This document shows, piece by piece, positions 9,483 through 18,975 of a DNA stretch of 64,000 bases. How positions within the stretch are numbered: the stretch's first letter is position 1; each line of letters starts with the position of its first letter. A model generated the notes under the pieces. That model was not told the origin of the DNA and made no database searches. It saw only the letters and a list, made by a program, of their open reading frames with translations. The DNA comes from Saccharicrinis carchari (GTDB lineage Bacteria > Bacteroidota > Bacteroidia > Bacteroidales > Marinilabiliaceae): contig NZ_FXTB01000001.1 of the NCBI RefSeq assembly GCF_900182605.1, positions 1,054,001 to 1,118,000 on the forward strand, read 5' to 3'. A program made the translations under genes and the position numbers.

Positions 9483-9741
9483 TTATTTAAATTAGAACAA
9501 TGTATCATGTATAAAACATTAAGTACATAAGACCCCTGCCCGGCCTACTGGCTGTGCGGATATATCTTGATACCCATATTCCCGATTGGGCCGGACCGGC
9601 CGTAATGCCTTTTATTATTTAATTACACCAATAAAATAAAACAGAAGATATGTGTCCGGAAAAGGACAAAGAATGAAAGGATTCTTAACATACCCGAGTT
9701 TTGTTTATAGACAGGATGGTGTAAACGAACTGTCTCATTAT
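9483..9741 (-). promoter_or_regulatory. long structured 5' leader of queC-queE
   Basis: On the minus strand TATCTTTG (9748-9755) matches the Bacteroidota -7 box, which would give a leader of about 260 bases. Perfect stems lie in series: AGACAG/CTGTCT (9709-9735), AAGAAT/ATTCTT (9669-9686), TGTCC/GGACA (9653-9668) and the GC-rich GGCCGG-a-CCGGCC (9589-9601). A possible longer-range pairing joins 9540-9545 to 9589-9594. It does not match the preQ1 riboswitch consensus as I know it. A plus-strand box, TAATTTTG at 9761-9768, could serve the divergent J-domain gene. Confidence 0.4.
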
Positions 9742-9852
9742 TGCCCGCAAAGATAAGGTTTAATTTTGTTTGCGCCAGAATATTGAATTTTAAATTACAT
9801 TCATCTTAAGCATTAAAAACATTTATGTAGATTCGTAGTCGAACTTTTGTAA

Positions 9853-10878
9853 ATGAACGACTACTATCATATACTTGGCGTAACACCACACGCCACGCTG
9901 GAGCAAATTAAAAAAGCTTACCGGAAAAAGGCTAAGCTTTACCACCCCGATGTTAATAAAGCGGTGGATGCGCATGAGCGTTTTATTTTAGTGAACGAGG
10001 CTTATGAATATCTTTTAAATGTTAGCGGCAACAATGTTAACAGGATAAAAAGAAATAGGGAAAAAGCACAAAAACAGGCGGCTTATCAACAGCAATGGGA
10101 AAAACACGAAAGACAAAAAGCACGAGAGAGGGCCCGTGAATATGCCCGTATGAAGTATGAAGCCTATTTAAACTCGGATATATACCGAACTACGGAGGCC
10201 ATTAATGTGGTGGTCGACTTTTTTATTACTTTGTTTATACTCACCATCGTAATATTACTTCCCATTTTATCTTTTCATAAAAACGGCGCCATTTCTCTTG
10301 TTATATGGCTGATTATTATTGTGCCGTCCTTTCCCCTGTGGTTTCGTTTTGTAGTGCGAACGTGGAACAGTTTTAGTATTCGTAGCTTCTTTTATAAAAA
10401 ACAATCAACTATAAAAACGCGCACCATTAATATCCTGGTTCTTTTTGTTATTAACGTAGTGATATTTTTTAAAATTGTATTAAACACACTAATCACTCTA
10501 AACTTGTCCATCGGATTATATGCAATTGCCATAGCTATTGGCTTTATGCTGGCTCGCCTGGTAAAACGAAATTATTATAAATACATGCTTCGCATTAATG
10601 TTGCACCGGGTGTTTTGGGACTATTCTTTTTGTTGAATTATGCATTCTCACGCAATCCGGTAAGCGAAACCTACTGGTATAGCTACAACCGATACCAATC
10701 TAAGGTATTTTATACGGTGCTGCTTGAAGATGGTGTATATAATAAATATCCGGGCATACGCACCTTTGCTATTGAAGATGGTGTGCAAGACAACAATCGT
10801 GTTACTTATGAATTTCAGGAAGGATTGTTTGGATTAAGGGTGGCAAAACATATTTATTTATATTACGAGCTGCCTTAG
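9853..10878 (+). CDS. membrane-anchored J-domain protein
   Basis: Residues 3-66 form a J-domain with the HPD motif that stimulates DnaK ATPase ([11 protein letters not shown]). A charged helical linker (about 70-110) follows and then about five hydrophobic helices between residues 118 and 265. There is no G/F region, zinc finger or substrate-binding domain, so it probably recruits DnaK to the inner membrane instead of acting as a general DnaJ. The C-terminal 70 residues appear soluble and are not recognisable. It stands alone between queC (divergent) and a run of tiny open frames. Its client is unknown. Confidence 0.85.
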   Translation: MNDYYHILGVTPHATLEQIKKAYRKKAKLYHPDVNKAVDAHERFILVNEAYEYLLNVSGNNVNRIKRNREKAQKQAAYQQQWEKHERQKARERAREYARMKYEAYLNSDIYRTTEAINVVVDFFITLFILTIVILLPILSFHKNGAISLVIWLIIIVPSFPLWFRFVVRTWNSFSIRSFFYKKQSTIKTRTINILVLFVINVVIFFKIVLNTLITLNLSIGLYAIAIAIGFMLARLVKRNYYKYMLRINVAPGVLGLFFLLNYAFSRNPVSETYWYSYNRYQSKVFYTVLLEDGVYNKYPGIRTFAIEDGVQDNNRVTYEFQEGLFGLRVAKHIYLYYELP

Positions 10879-10931
10879 TAGTTCGGAGCATATACAGCGC
10901 TCTATTGTACCTATCCGAATAAAAGACACAC

Positions 10932-11101
10932 ATGCCACACAAAAAAACTACATCAAGGTTTTACAATAACCCGCAAATGCAAGATGTGAATTCAGTTCAA
11001 CAGTTATCGGAGTTTAACTAACGCTTCAACGGTATACCCAGTACAGTAGCCTTTCTGCCGAACAAAAACACAAGCTACTTTACACCCATTATTCAGATTA
11101 A
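10932..11101 (+). pseudogene. possible frameshifted small gene
   Basis: An ATG at 10932 opens 29 codons (MPHKKTTSRFYNNPQ to LSEF). Directly at its stop another frame continues with LTLQRYTQYSSLSAEQKHK and ends at 11099-11101. Joining the two needs one indel near 11018 and would give a basic protein of about 57 residues. Both halves read like protein, but neither matches a family I know, and chance cannot be ruled out. Confidence 0.25.
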
Positions 11102-11112
11102 AGCTATTTCTG

Positions 11113-11205
11113 ATGAGAGACCTTAAGATTCTAATCATAACCATAGGCCTAATTTTCTATCCTTGGTTTGATATAGCTAAATACCCGGCGTCATCCGGCA
11201 AATAA
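11113..11205 (+). CDS. possible 30-residue hydrophobic peptide
   Basis: This is a 31-codon frame (MRDLKILIITIGLIFYPWFD to SSGK) with one short hydrophobic segment, eleven bases after the preceding fragment. No clear ribosome binding site is seen. It is listed because it fills part of an otherwise gene-free stretch of 400 bases, and the support is weak. Confidence 0.2.
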   Translation: MRDLKILIITIGLIFYPWFDIAKYPASSGK

Positions 11206-11229
11206 CACAAGAGATACTAATAAAAACAA

Positions 11230-11252
11230 AGCCAGACTGAATGAGTCCGGCT
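11230..11252. terminator. bidirectional terminator downstream of purL
   Basis: AGCCAGACT (11230-11238) pairs with AGTCCGGCT (11244-11252) with one mismatch around a five-base loop. It is flanked by an A-run on the left and TTTATTTATTTTT on the right. It sits 28 bases past the purL stop and can end transcripts from both directions. Confidence 0.75.
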
Positions 11253-11279
11253 TTATTTATTTTTCAATCTATTCATCCC

Positions 11280-14200
11280 TTAATCTACAATCTTTTCTTC
11301 CACCCATTTACGGGCATTCACAAAGGCCTCTATCCATGGAGTTACCTCGTCATTATTACGATCGGCCGGATAATGTGCACATTGCCAAGGGAAGATACTT
11401 CTTTCCAGGTGCGGCATCATGGCCAGATGACGGCCATCGTTTGAATAGATGGCGGCTGTGGCAAAATCACTTCCATTCGGGTTGGCAGGATAGGCATCGT
11501 ACGAATATTTTCCTGCAATATTATATTTATCCTCGCCGTACGGCATACTAAACTTACCTTCGCCGTGGGCTATCCAAATACCCAAGCGGCTTCCGGAGAG
11601 GGTTTTGAACATCACTGAATCGTTATCGGTAATATCCATGTTCACAAAATTACTCTCGAATTTATGCGACTCGTTGTGCAACATCTTCGGTTTTTCGGAA
11701 TGATTCGGATACACCAAACCAAGCTCCACCATCAACTGGCAACCGTTGCAAACACCAAGGCTCAGGGTATCTTCGCGCTTGTAAAAGGCATCCAAAGCGG
11801 CTTTGGCTTTTTGATTATATAAAAAGGCGCCTGCCCACCCTTTGGCGGAACCCAGTACATCTGAGTTGGAAAATCCTCCCACAAAAACAATAAAGTTTAC
11901 GTCTTCCAGCGTTTCTCTACCTGTGATAAGGTCGGTCATGTGTACATCTTTTACATCGAAACCTGCCAGATACATGGCATAGGCCATTTCACGATCGCCG
12001 TTCACACCTTTCTCGCGGATGATGGCTGCTTTAATACCCGATTTACCGACCCGTTTTGCGGATATACCGTAAGCGGATAATTTACCTTTAAAATCCTTAT
12101 GGAAATTAAATTGCAAAGGCTGTTGCTTATAATTGTCGAAACGTTCTTTGGCCAATATGTCGCCACTCTGCTTTCTATCTAACAGGTAGGATGTTTTATA
12201 CCACAAGTCGCGCATCTCATCAATATCAAAGGTCAATTGCTGCTTATCTTTGGTAATGCTCAGTTTTCTTTCTTCAAGGGGTGCGCCTATCACCTCATAT
12301 CCGAGCTCTTGTTTTTCTAAAAAGGCGGTAACCCGGCCAACATCTTTCACCTGAACAAGTACGCCGGGGTTTTCAGCAAAAAGTATTTTCACCAAATCAT
12401 CCTCAACAATACCCGACAAATCTATTTCAATACCGTGGCTGCTGTTGGCGAAACACATTTCGAGCAGAGCAGTTACCATACCTCCGGCCGATATATCGTG
12501 TCCCGCCAGTATCAAACTATCCTTAATTAAGGATTGCAGTGTTTCTATCCCGGTTTTAAAATAATCCGTATCGGCTACTGTGGGCGTTTCATCGCCCAGT
12601 TTATTGACCACCTGAGCAAAGGAACTGCCACCCAGCTTATGGCTATCGAAGGATAGATCGAGATATATAAGAGCTGTGTCTGTATCTTTTACCAATACCG
12701 GTTCCACTATCTTATTCACTTCGCTTACCTCCGCAGCAGCAGTAATAATAACGGTACCCGGAGAATAAACCACTTCTCCGTTTTTATATTTTTGGGTCAT
12801 CGACAACGAATCCTTACCTGTTGGGATATTGATACCCAAATCAGTAGCAAAATCACTGACGGCCTCCACTGCCTGGTATAAACGGGCATCTTCGCCTTCG
12901 TTTTTACAGGGCCACATCCAGTTGGCACTTAGCGATATACCTTTTACGCCCCGCGCAAAGGGTGCCCATACCAGGTTGGTGATCGACTCGGCGATGGCCA
13001 ATACTGAACCTGCTGCCGGATCGATCATAGCTGCAACCGGAGCATGGCCTATTGAAGTGGCCATACCGGATGTTCCCGTATAATCAATGGTAGTTGCTCC
13101 CAGGTTGTTCAGGGGTATTTGAAGCTCGCCTGCGCATTGTTGCTTGGCCACCTTTCCGGTAACCGAACGGTCTACCTTGTTGGTCAGCCAATCTTTACAT
13201 GCTACAGCCTCTAACTGCAATACATTTTTCAGGTACTCTTCAATTTTTGACGCATTGTAAACCACGGGTGCAAATTTCTCGTCCACGGTTTTATCCTTCA
13301 TAATGGTTTTTGGCGGGTTACCAAACATGTCGGACAATTGCCAATTGATAGGTTTGTTGCCCTTATCATCCTTAAAGGTAAACTGCATGTCGCCGGTGGC
13401 CTCACCCACCGCATACATGGGCGATCGCTCACGGTCGGCAACCGCTTTTAAGCGGTCGATATCTTTTTCATTAATAACCAAGCCCATTCTTTCCTGCGAT
13501 TCGTTACCCGCAATTTCTTTGGCCGACAAGGTAGGATCGCCCACAGGCAGTTTGTCCAAATGGATGGTCCCTCCGGTTTCCTCTACCAGCTCCGACAGAC
13601 AGTTCAAGTGACCACCGGCTCCATGATCGTGGATAGAGATGATGGGGTTATCGTCGCTCTCGGCCATGGCACGGATGGCATTCATGGCACGTTTTTGCAT
13701 TTCGGGATTGGAACGCTGAACGGCATTCAGCTCAATGGAGTTTTTGAATTCACCGGTGGCTACGGACGAAACAGCGCCGCCGCCCATACCAATACGGTAA
13801 TTGTCGCCACCCAGAATAACCACTTTGTCGCCCGGGGTGGGTTTGTCTTTTATGGCATCGGATTTTTTAGCAAAGCCGATACCACCGGCCATCATGATTA
13901 CCTTATCGAAGGCAAATTTCTTTTGGTTTTCGAAATGCTCAAAAGTTAGCACCGAACCGCAGATTAAAGGCTGACCAAACTTATTGCCAAAATCGCTGGC
14001 GCCGTTGGAAGCCTTAATTAAAATTTGCTCCGGTGTTTGGTACAGCCAGGGACGTGCCTCTGTTGCCTGTTCCCAGGCTCTACCTTCTTCGGAGCGAGCA
14101 TACGAAGTCATATATACGGCTGTACCGGCCAGTGGCAACGAAGCTTTACCTCCGGCCAAACGGTCGCGTATCTCACCGCCTGAACCGGTTGCGGCACCGT

Positions 14201-14975
14201 TAAAAGGCTCCACGGTGGTGGGGAAATTATGCGTTTCTGCCTTTAGCGACAAGACCGTATCAATTTCTTGTACTCCGAAAAAATCGGGCTTGTCGTGCGT
14301 TGCGGGTGCAAATTGTATTGCTCTGGGGCCTTGGATAAAGGCTACGTTATCTTTATAGGCCGAAACCAGATAGTTGTGATTTTCTTTGGATGTACGTTTA
14401 ATTAACTGAAACAAAGAACTTTCCTTTTCTTGACCATCAATAATAAAAGTACCGTTGAATATTTTATGTCGGCAGTGTTCCGAGTTGACCTGCGAAAAAC
14501 CAAACACCTCGCTGTCGGTAAGCTTGCGGCCCAGTTTCTTTGCGAGACCATCCAGATACGCCACCTCATCTTCACTCAGCGCCAAACCTTCGGCTTTGTT
14601 ATAGGCCGCCACATCCTCTATTTCTATAATCGGGTCGGGCTGCTTGTCGATATTAAAAACATCTTGTCCTAATCCTTTGTACAATACCTGCAGCATAGGA
14701 TCGTAGATGGCCTTTTCGTTGGTTACCTCAAAAAACTCCTCAATACGTATTATACCACCCAAGCCCATATTCTGGGTGATTTCTACGGCGTTGGTACTCC
14801 AGGGCGTGATCATCTCTTTACGAGGTCCAACAAAAAAGCCACTCAGTTGCTGTTCGTCAGTCTTGGTGGCACCGCTAAAAAGCCATTCGAGCTTTTGTAT
14901 TTCATCGGTTGTAAAATCCTTGTTACAACCTACCGCTAAAATCTGTTTTGATTTACCTTTGAAAAAAAGGACCAT
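11280..14975 (-). CDS. purL: phosphoribosylformylglycinamidine synthase (large single-chain type)
   Basis: PurL makes FGAM from FGAR, glutamine and ATP in purine synthesis. At 1231 residues it is the fused form combining an N-terminal PurS-like part, two AIRS/PurM-like halves and a C-terminal class I glutaminase. SEHCRHKIF near residue 165 and KAETHNFPT near 245 mark the active site of the synthase half. The glutaminase triad is Cys1076 (LGVCNGCQL), His1189 and Glu1191 (MMPHLERS). The -7 box TACTTTTG (15045-15052 on the minus strand) is a plausible promoter. The gene stands alone between terminators. Confidence 0.97.
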   Translation of the reverse strand: MVLFFKGKSKQILAVGCNKDFTTDEIQKLEWLFSGATKTDEQQLSGFFVGPRKEMITPWSTNAVEITQNMGLGGIIRIEEFFEVTNEKAIYDPMLQVLYKGLGQDVFNIDKQPDPIIEIEDVAAYNKAEGLALSEDEVAYLDGLAKKLGRKLTDSEVFGFSQVNSEHCRHKIFNGTFIIDGQEKESSLFQLIKRTSKENHNYLVSAYKDNVAFIQGPRAIQFAPATHDKPDFFGVQEIDTVLSLKAETHNFPTTVEPFNGAATGSGGEIRDRLAGGKASLPLAGTAVYMTSYARSEEGRAWEQATEARPWLYQTPEQILIKASNGASDFGNKFGQPLICGSVLTFEHFENQKKFAFDKVIMMAGGIGFAKKSDAIKDKPTPGDKVVILGGDNYRIGMGGGAVSSVATGEFKNSIELNAVQRSNPEMQKRAMNAIRAMAESDDNPIISIHDHGAGGHLNCLSELVEETGGTIHLDKLPVGDPTLSAKEIAGNESQERMGLVINEKDIDRLKAVADRERSPMYAVGEATGDMQFTFKDDKGNKPINWQLSDMFGNPPKTIMKDKTVDEKFAPVVYNASKIEEYLKNVLQLEAVACKDWLTNKVDRSVTGKVAKQQCAGELQIPLNNLGATTIDYTGTSGMATSIGHAPVAAMIDPAAGSVLAIAESITNLVWAPFARGVKGISLSANWMWPCKNEGEDARLYQAVEAVSDFATDLGINIPTGKDSLSMTQKYKNGEVVYSPGTVIITAAAEVSEVNKIVEPVLVKDTDTALIYLDLSFDSHKLGGSSFAQVVNKLGDETPTVADTDYFKTGIETLQSLIKDSLILAGHDISAGGMVTALLEMCFANSSHGIEIDLSGIVEDDLVKILFAENPGVLVQVKDVGRVTAFLEKQELGYEVIGAPLEERKLSITKDKQQLTFDIDEMRDLWYKTSYLLDRKQSGDILAKERFDNYKQQPLQFNFHKDFKGKLSAYGISAKRVGKSGIKAAIIREKGVNGDREMAYAMYLAGFDVKDVHMTDLITGRETLEDVNFIVFVGGFSNSDVLGSAKGWAGAFLYNQKAKAALDAFYKREDTLSLGVCNGCQLMVELGLVYPNHSEKPKMLHNESHKFESNFVNMDITDNDSVMFKTLSGSRLGIWIAHGEGKFSMPYGEDKYNIAGKYSYDAYPANPNGSDFATAAIYSNDGRHLAMMPHLERSIFPWQCAHYPADRNNDEVTPWIEAFVNARKWVEEKIVD

Positions 14976-15389
14976 GATAGTTTTATTTTATGAGATTAAA
15001 CCCTTGTACCAAATAGAGTTATCGAGCTATTTTTATAATTGCTGCAAAAGTACAATAAAGCAGGCAATTTACGTAATCAGAAATGTAAAAAGTACTTTGT
15101 AAGTAGACTTTTAAAAAGTCAATTCTATCTAATTAAATGATAATTTTACAATTTAAAATAGATACGAAAGCGAGAGAATAGATATAAAATTATCTGTATT
15201 CGTTGTTCCGGTACAAATTTACAGCAAAAATGTAAGGAGTTTGCAGTGGGCATATTTTGAGGGCATCATGTATTACGGAGATTTCTATAAGTCGCCTGAT
15301 AGGTGCCCAGAGTTATTCAAACTGAACTTCCATGGGGTAGTGAAATGCTTCATTTTCGGCCTTTTTGGGGAGGATAGGAGAATTTTTTT
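14976..15389. other. intergenic region upstream of purL
   Basis: This AT-rich spacer holds the likely purL -7 box (TACTTTTG on the minus strand, 15045-15052). From about 15230 the composition changes and the bases around 15360-15390 begin to resemble the sequence downstream of the GntR gene (GGATAGGA shared). I see no gene or RNA in it. Confidence 0.4.
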
Positions 15390-15511
15390 CTTATAATGGG
15401 TACACGATGTGTATTGGAGTATTTTTTTTACCGCGCCTGTTTTTTGCAAAATAGGTCAGGGTTTTGCCTATCCATTTAAGTGAGTTGCAATATTGTTGGT
15501 CACTGCCTTTA
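15390..15511 (-). pseudogene. remnant of the 3' end of a GntR/LacI-type regulator gene
   Basis: Translated on the minus strand this stretch reads ...SLKWIGKTLTYFAKNRRGKKN... and ends at a TAA in TTATAA. The C-terminus of the intact regulator at 21477-22481 reads ...DFKEMGKTLADFVENKKTGAVKN. The shared pattern (K-x-x-GKTL-x-x-F-x-x-N-basic-basic) is matched at DNA level by TTATAATG, a TATTTTTTT(T)AC tract, GC-CCTGTTTTTT and CAAAAT in the same order. Only about 40 codons survive and no start is left. It abuts the end of the cytochrome b gene, so the cytochrome cluster lies between this fragment and the intact gene. Confidence 0.65.
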
Positions 15512-16126
15512 TTAATGCCAACCTGTAATCATACTTTTAAAATTTTTGGTGGGTGATTCGCCAATGGCTGCAACATAGATATGAACTATTAAAAATATTA
15601 AAATTAAGAAGCCGGCAATTCCGTGCAGAACTGCAGTCAGCATAATACCGCTTACATTAAAAATCTCTTCTATTATAAATTCGGGAAACAATAATGCAAT
15701 GCCGCTGATGATGACAAACGGAACTATAACATACATCACGCCAATGTATGCGTATTTTTGAAGGGGATTGAACTTATGTTTTTCGGAAATCGGGTAGGGT
15801 GGCGTTTCTATTTTGAAGAAACAACACAAGTAATACTTTACTTGCTTGAGCATGCGTTTGCCTGCGCCGCTTATTTTCAAATGGTAAAAAGATCCGTTCG
15901 GGGTTACGATGTTCCCTATAATAAACATCAAGTAGAAAACAGCAACGACAATCCCCGCGATGTTGTGCAGTTTAATGGAGGTTTTAAAATCGATGAGTAT
16001 AAAACTGGCCGTGGAATATTGCATGCTAATACCGGTAGCAATTAATACGAGAATGCCCACGGCATTAACTCCGTGCCAAATGCGGGCCCATAGCGGAAAC
16101 AAATAAATTTTTTTCTGTATTGTCAT
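15512..16126 (-). CDS. four-helix membrane cytochrome b (quinone-linked)
   Basis: This 204-residue integral membrane protein has four hydrophobic helices and histidines placed like the haem ligands of formate dehydrogenase gamma, hydrogenase or thiosulfate reductase cytochromes b. They are His18 (ARIWHGVNA), His54 (IKLHNIAG), His166 (AVLHGIAG) and His180 (LIVHIYVA). The ending FKSMITGWH is also typical of that group. It would pass electrons between the quinone pool and periplasmic haems. It is the last gene of the cytochrome run, two bases from the seven-haem gene, so the two products probably form a complex. The direction of electron flow is not known. Confidence 0.85.
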   Translation of the reverse strand: MTIQKKIYLFPLWARIWHGVNAVGILVLIATGISMQYSTASFILIDFKTSIKLHNIAGIVVAVFYLMFIIGNIVTPNGSFYHLKISGAGKRMLKQVKYYLCCFFKIETPPYPISEKHKFNPLQKYAYIGVMYVIVPFVIISGIALLFPEFIIEEIFNVSGIMLTAVLHGIAGFLILIFLIVHIYVAAIGESPTKNFKSMITGWH

Positions 16127-16128
16127 GT

Positions 16129-17058
16129 TTATTTTTTTCTAAATTTTCTGCAAACTATGTGGAAGCCAATCCCTGTTAGCGTTCCTGCCAGGATCAGCAG
16201 CAAAATATAGTTCAACGTCTTGTTTCTGTATGCGCCAATAACATAATATTCGTTTGAAATAATGTTGCTGTCTTCGGAACGCCCTGCCAGATTTCGGTAC
16301 TTATAAAGCGATGCTTGCAGTTTTGAATTGGTAGAATGACATGCGATACAATTTTTGGTGGCTTGTTCTTTGGGCAAAACATGGTGCGAAACTAACAATG
16401 TATCGTGCACATCGGTATGGCATTCGATACACCTCACACGCTGAAAATGCAAACCTTGGTTGGGCAGCCAACTATGTACTTCAATGAGTTTTGGGCTGGT
16501 ACCTTCGCTGATGAGCTGATAGTCTATATTGTTGTTGTGGCAGCTCAAACACATGTTGTTACTGTATTCAACAATTTCGTTAATGTTGGTACTGGTGCGG
16601 GTGGTGGCTTTGTAGTAGTGTTGCGAGTGACATTTAGAACAAGTAAAAGTATCGCTGTGCTTTTCGAAGTGGATACTTTTTTGAAATTCTTCCTCGATGC
16701 GCTCAAATTGATACGAAGCATACGTTTCGTCGTCACCGTGGCAATCGATGCAGGTCATCATCGGCTCCAATTTCAGTTCACCGTCGTGAGGATAGGTGGA
16801 GTAATCGTAAGCATGGCAATCGGTACATTTAAAAGTGTGATGCACCCCCGTTTTCAATAACATGGTGTCAAGGATGTAATACGGGTTCATCAGGCGTTTT
16901 TGGTTTTGCTCCGTCCAGTCGTTATAAATAGTAAAAGAGTGTGCCGAATGACATTGCAGACAATTACTGTTTTCCTCGGGCATGGTTTGTGCCTGTAAAG
17001 GAAACTCTACAAAGATAAGTAGTGTCAAAAGCAAAATGCCCTGGATTTGAGCAAGCAT
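16129..17058 (-). CDS. seven-haem cytochrome c with C-terminal membrane anchor
   Basis: The 309-residue precursor has a signal peptide (about 1-24, ending LQAQ). Seven CxxCH haem motifs follow: CLQCH, CTDCH, CIDCH, CSKCH, CLSCH, CIECH and CIACH. A C-terminal helix near residues 281-302 with a basic tail anchors it to the inner membrane facing the periplasm. Additional histidines are available as sixth ligands. Its gene nearly touches that of the cytochrome b, suggesting a quinol-linked periplasmic electron relay similar in layout to NapC- or cytochrome-b-linked systems. The order of the haem motifs does not match a family I can name, and no substrate-binding CX4CH or catalytic lysine motif is evident. 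Confidence 0.88.
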   Translation of the reverse strand: MLAQIQGILLLTLLIFVEFPLQAQTMPEENSNCLQCHSAHSFTIYNDWTEQNQKRLMNPYYILDTMLLKTGVHHTFKCTDCHAYDYSTYPHDGELKLEPMMTCIDCHGDDETYASYQFERIEEEFQKSIHFEKHSDTFTCSKCHSQHYYKATTRTSTNINEIVEYSNNMCLSCHNNNIDYQLISEGTSPKLIEVHSWLPNQGLHFQRVRCIECHTDVHDTLLVSHHVLPKEQATKNCIACHSTNSKLQASLYKYRNLAGRSEDSNIISNEYYVIGAYRNKTLNYILLLILAGTLTGIGFHIVCRKFRKK

Positions 17059-17115
17059 AGTCAGAGATATTATGCCGGGAGCAGAGATTGCTCCCGGTCA
17101 GGTTATTGTTAGAAA

Positions 17116-17544
17116 TTATTTTTTAAAAGAACGTAAGTAATTGACCAAGGCCCAACGGTCTTCCTCGTCAGGAATTTTCTTTTCGAAATTTGGCATTTCA
17201 TCGCGACCAATAAAGGACTGGTAATAAATTACACCATCAGACTGTGCCTGAAATTTATCACCGGCAAATGAATACATGGCAACATTTAAGCTGGCTGCTT
17301 TTGATCCATCGCCCAATCCAATTCCTCCGTGGCACGATTTGCAATGTTTGGAATAGAGCATTCTGCCTACCCGATCTAACGATGCATCGCCGGCATAAGG
17401 ATTTTCCATTGTTTTGTATTTGGCGGGTATGTCCCATTCCGGCCCGAATTTCTTGTCTTGCGAGGCTGCAAAGGCCATCAAAAACAATATAGCCAACGCA
17501 GCTGCCAGGGGGTATGTCAAAAAAATCAATTTACCTTTTTTCAT
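17116..17544 (-). CDS. mono-haem class I cytochrome c
   Basis: Starting at the ATG at 17544 gives 142 residues; an upstream ATG at 17580 lies inside the preceding gene and lacks a signal peptide start. A signal anchor or signal peptide (MKKGKLIFLTYP to AFAAS) precedes a single CKSCHGG haem site and a likely methionine ligand in GRDEMPNF. The C-terminal WALVNYLRSF helix is the classic class I cytochrome c ending. It would shuttle electrons in the periplasm between the seven-haem protein and the outer-membrane partners encoded upstream. Confidence 0.88.
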   Translation of the reverse strand: MKKGKLIFLTYPLAAALAILFLMAFAASQDKKFGPEWDIPAKYKTMENPYAGDASLDRVGRMLYSKHCKSCHGGIGLGDGSKAASLNVAMYSFAGDKFQAQSDGVIYYQSFIGRDEMPNFEKKIPDEEDRWALVNYLRSFKK

Positions 17545-17567
17545 AACATTTGTTTTAAAATTAAACT

Positions 17568-18473
17568 TTAAAAATTCCAAAGCCGTGTAATGGTCATGCC
17601 AATGGCCAGGCCATTATCCAACCAGTCGTTTCGATTGAACATCATAATATCTTGCGGTATAATACCATCGGCACTGCCAACATATATCTGAAAAGCGTGG
17701 GTGCTGGTCGAAAATTCTATCCCGAACGAAACATTCGGCTGGGGGTGTGTACCCCAATTTGATTGCTCAGAAATACTTTCAATTTTTAAGGGCTGGTCGT
17801 AATTAAATAAAAACGAACCTTGAGGTGAGAATTTAATCCGTCCGTTGAGGTGCAATCCAATCATGTCGTGGTTATAGTCCCAGCCAACCATGTTGTAATG
17901 CGTAAAACTGGCTGCTGCTTGTAAAGACAGCCAGTGGGTGAATTTTCTACCAACAATTAATTGCGAAAAATAGGCAATTCTGTCGTTAAAGGCAACAGCC
18001 TCCTCCCGGGTCGGTCCTTTGGTGTCAACTACTTTTCCGGAGCCAAATGCGGTTTTATTACGTCCATCAATGGCCAATGAGCCATACAAGGCTACCGCCA
18101 CGGGAATTGTGTTCTCCCGGGTCTGTTCAAAAATTGTCCATTTCGCCGATAGATCAGTGTACATGTTTTTTTTGGTGGTACCCAAACCTATTTGAAAGTT
18201 ATTAAAGGGCACGTAATTCAATGCCAGCCTGATGTTGGCGCCAGGTGAGTAGATGCCGAACAGATCGGAACGACCATTGTCCATGGTACCAAACTTATGC
18301 TGTATAACAAACTCAACCGTCCCTTCAATAGGAATTAACGTAGTTTGATTATCAATTAAATAACCACTCTCGAATGGTGCCCTCACGGGCCTGTCAACTT
18401 TTTTCTCATCGTCTTGTGCGTACAGTACAAAACCGAAAGAAGTAATTATCAGCAACAGTATATACTTTTTCAT
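17568..18473 (-). CDS. outer-membrane beta-barrel protein, DUF5777-like
   Basis: I take the ATG at 18473 (301 residues), which follows AGGA at good spacing and gives a normal signal peptide (MKKYILLLIITSFGFVLYAQ). The mature part is a run of amphipathic strands with aromatic girdles and ends in a terminal aromatic (TRLWNF), as outer-membrane barrels do. It resembles the DUF5777 family, which I recall as often lying next to c-type cytochrome genes in Bacteroidota; I could not check this. Its place between haem lipoproteins and periplasmic cytochromes suggests it is the barrel through which, or beside which, electrons or an acceptor pass. Confidence 0.75.
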   Translation of the reverse strand: MKKYILLLIITSFGFVLYAQDDEKKVDRPVRAPFESGYLIDNQTTLIPIEGTVEFVIQHKFGTMDNGRSDLFGIYSPGANIRLALNYVPFNNFQIGLGTTKKNMYTDLSAKWTIFEQTRENTIPVAVALYGSLAIDGRNKTAFGSGKVVDTKGPTREEAVAFNDRIAYFSQLIVGRKFTHWLSLQAAASFTHYNMVGWDYNHDMIGLHLNGRIKFSPQGSFLFNYDQPLKIESISEQSNWGTHPQPNVSFGIEFSTSTHAFQIYVGSADGIIPQDIMMFNRNDWLDNGLAIGMTITRLWNF

Positions 18474-18493
18474 TTGCATTCCTTTTAATGGCA

Positions 18494-18877
18494 TTAGTTG
18501 TTTTTTGCACCTTGCGAAATCCATCCCAAAACCAGGGCTGCTTGCGCGGCAGTATATTTTTTATAATGCGAACTACCGGGATCGGGAACGGAATAGATTC
18601 TGCTATCTTCCGGTGTAGTCGTGTTTATGTATCTTGCACTGTTCAGTGCATTGTAAGCACGCCCGGAAGTTAAATCCGGTGCTTGCCCACCTGTTTTGTG
18701 ACATGCTGTGCAATTGTTGCCGTTGTTGAAAATTGGCAGTATATCGGTCGAAAAACTAATTTCGGATCCATCGGGATCAACAACCGGGATTTCTTCGGGT
18801 ACAATAAAGTCGTATTTGCATGCCCCAAACAGGAACATTAACATAACCAATCCGAATAATATTTTTAAAATCTTCAT
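18494..18877 (-). CDS. mono-haem lipoprotein cytochrome
   Basis: This 127-residue lipoprotein has the signal peptide MKILKILFGLVMLMFLFGAC with the lipid cysteine at 20. A single CTACHKTGG haem site lies near residue 57 in a context (FSTDILPIFNNGNNCTACH) typical of small cytochrome-c-like domains of Bacteroidota. The C-terminal AALVLGWISQGAKNN helix fits the fold. It is probably anchored in the outer membrane. It lies between the multihaem lipoprotein and the barrel gene in the same transcription unit. Confidence 0.85.
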   Translation of the reverse strand: MKILKILFGLVMLMFLFGACKYDFIVPEEIPVVDPDGSEISFSTDILPIFNNGNNCTACHKTGGQAPDLTSGRAYNALNSARYINTTTPEDSRIYSVPDPGSSHYKKYTAAQAALVLGWISQGAKNN

Positions 18878-18975
18878 ATCGTTGTTTTAATTTAATGAAG
18901 TTTTGAAAAAAAAGACTTCATTTTTGAAGCCCTTTAAACCGAAAAAAACAAAGAATTTTCCGTACGGTGAATATC

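Noticed and set aside
12829-15102. Several plus-strand frames of 80-131 codons across purL
   Set aside because: All are antisense to purL, whose reading frame carries every expected family motif. None has a recognisable start context or domain.
18494-18524. Longer N-terminus for the barrel protein, starting at 18524
   Set aside because: It would overlap the upstream lipoprotein gene and put a charged segment ahead of a clear signal peptide. The ATG at 18473 follows AGGA at good spacing.
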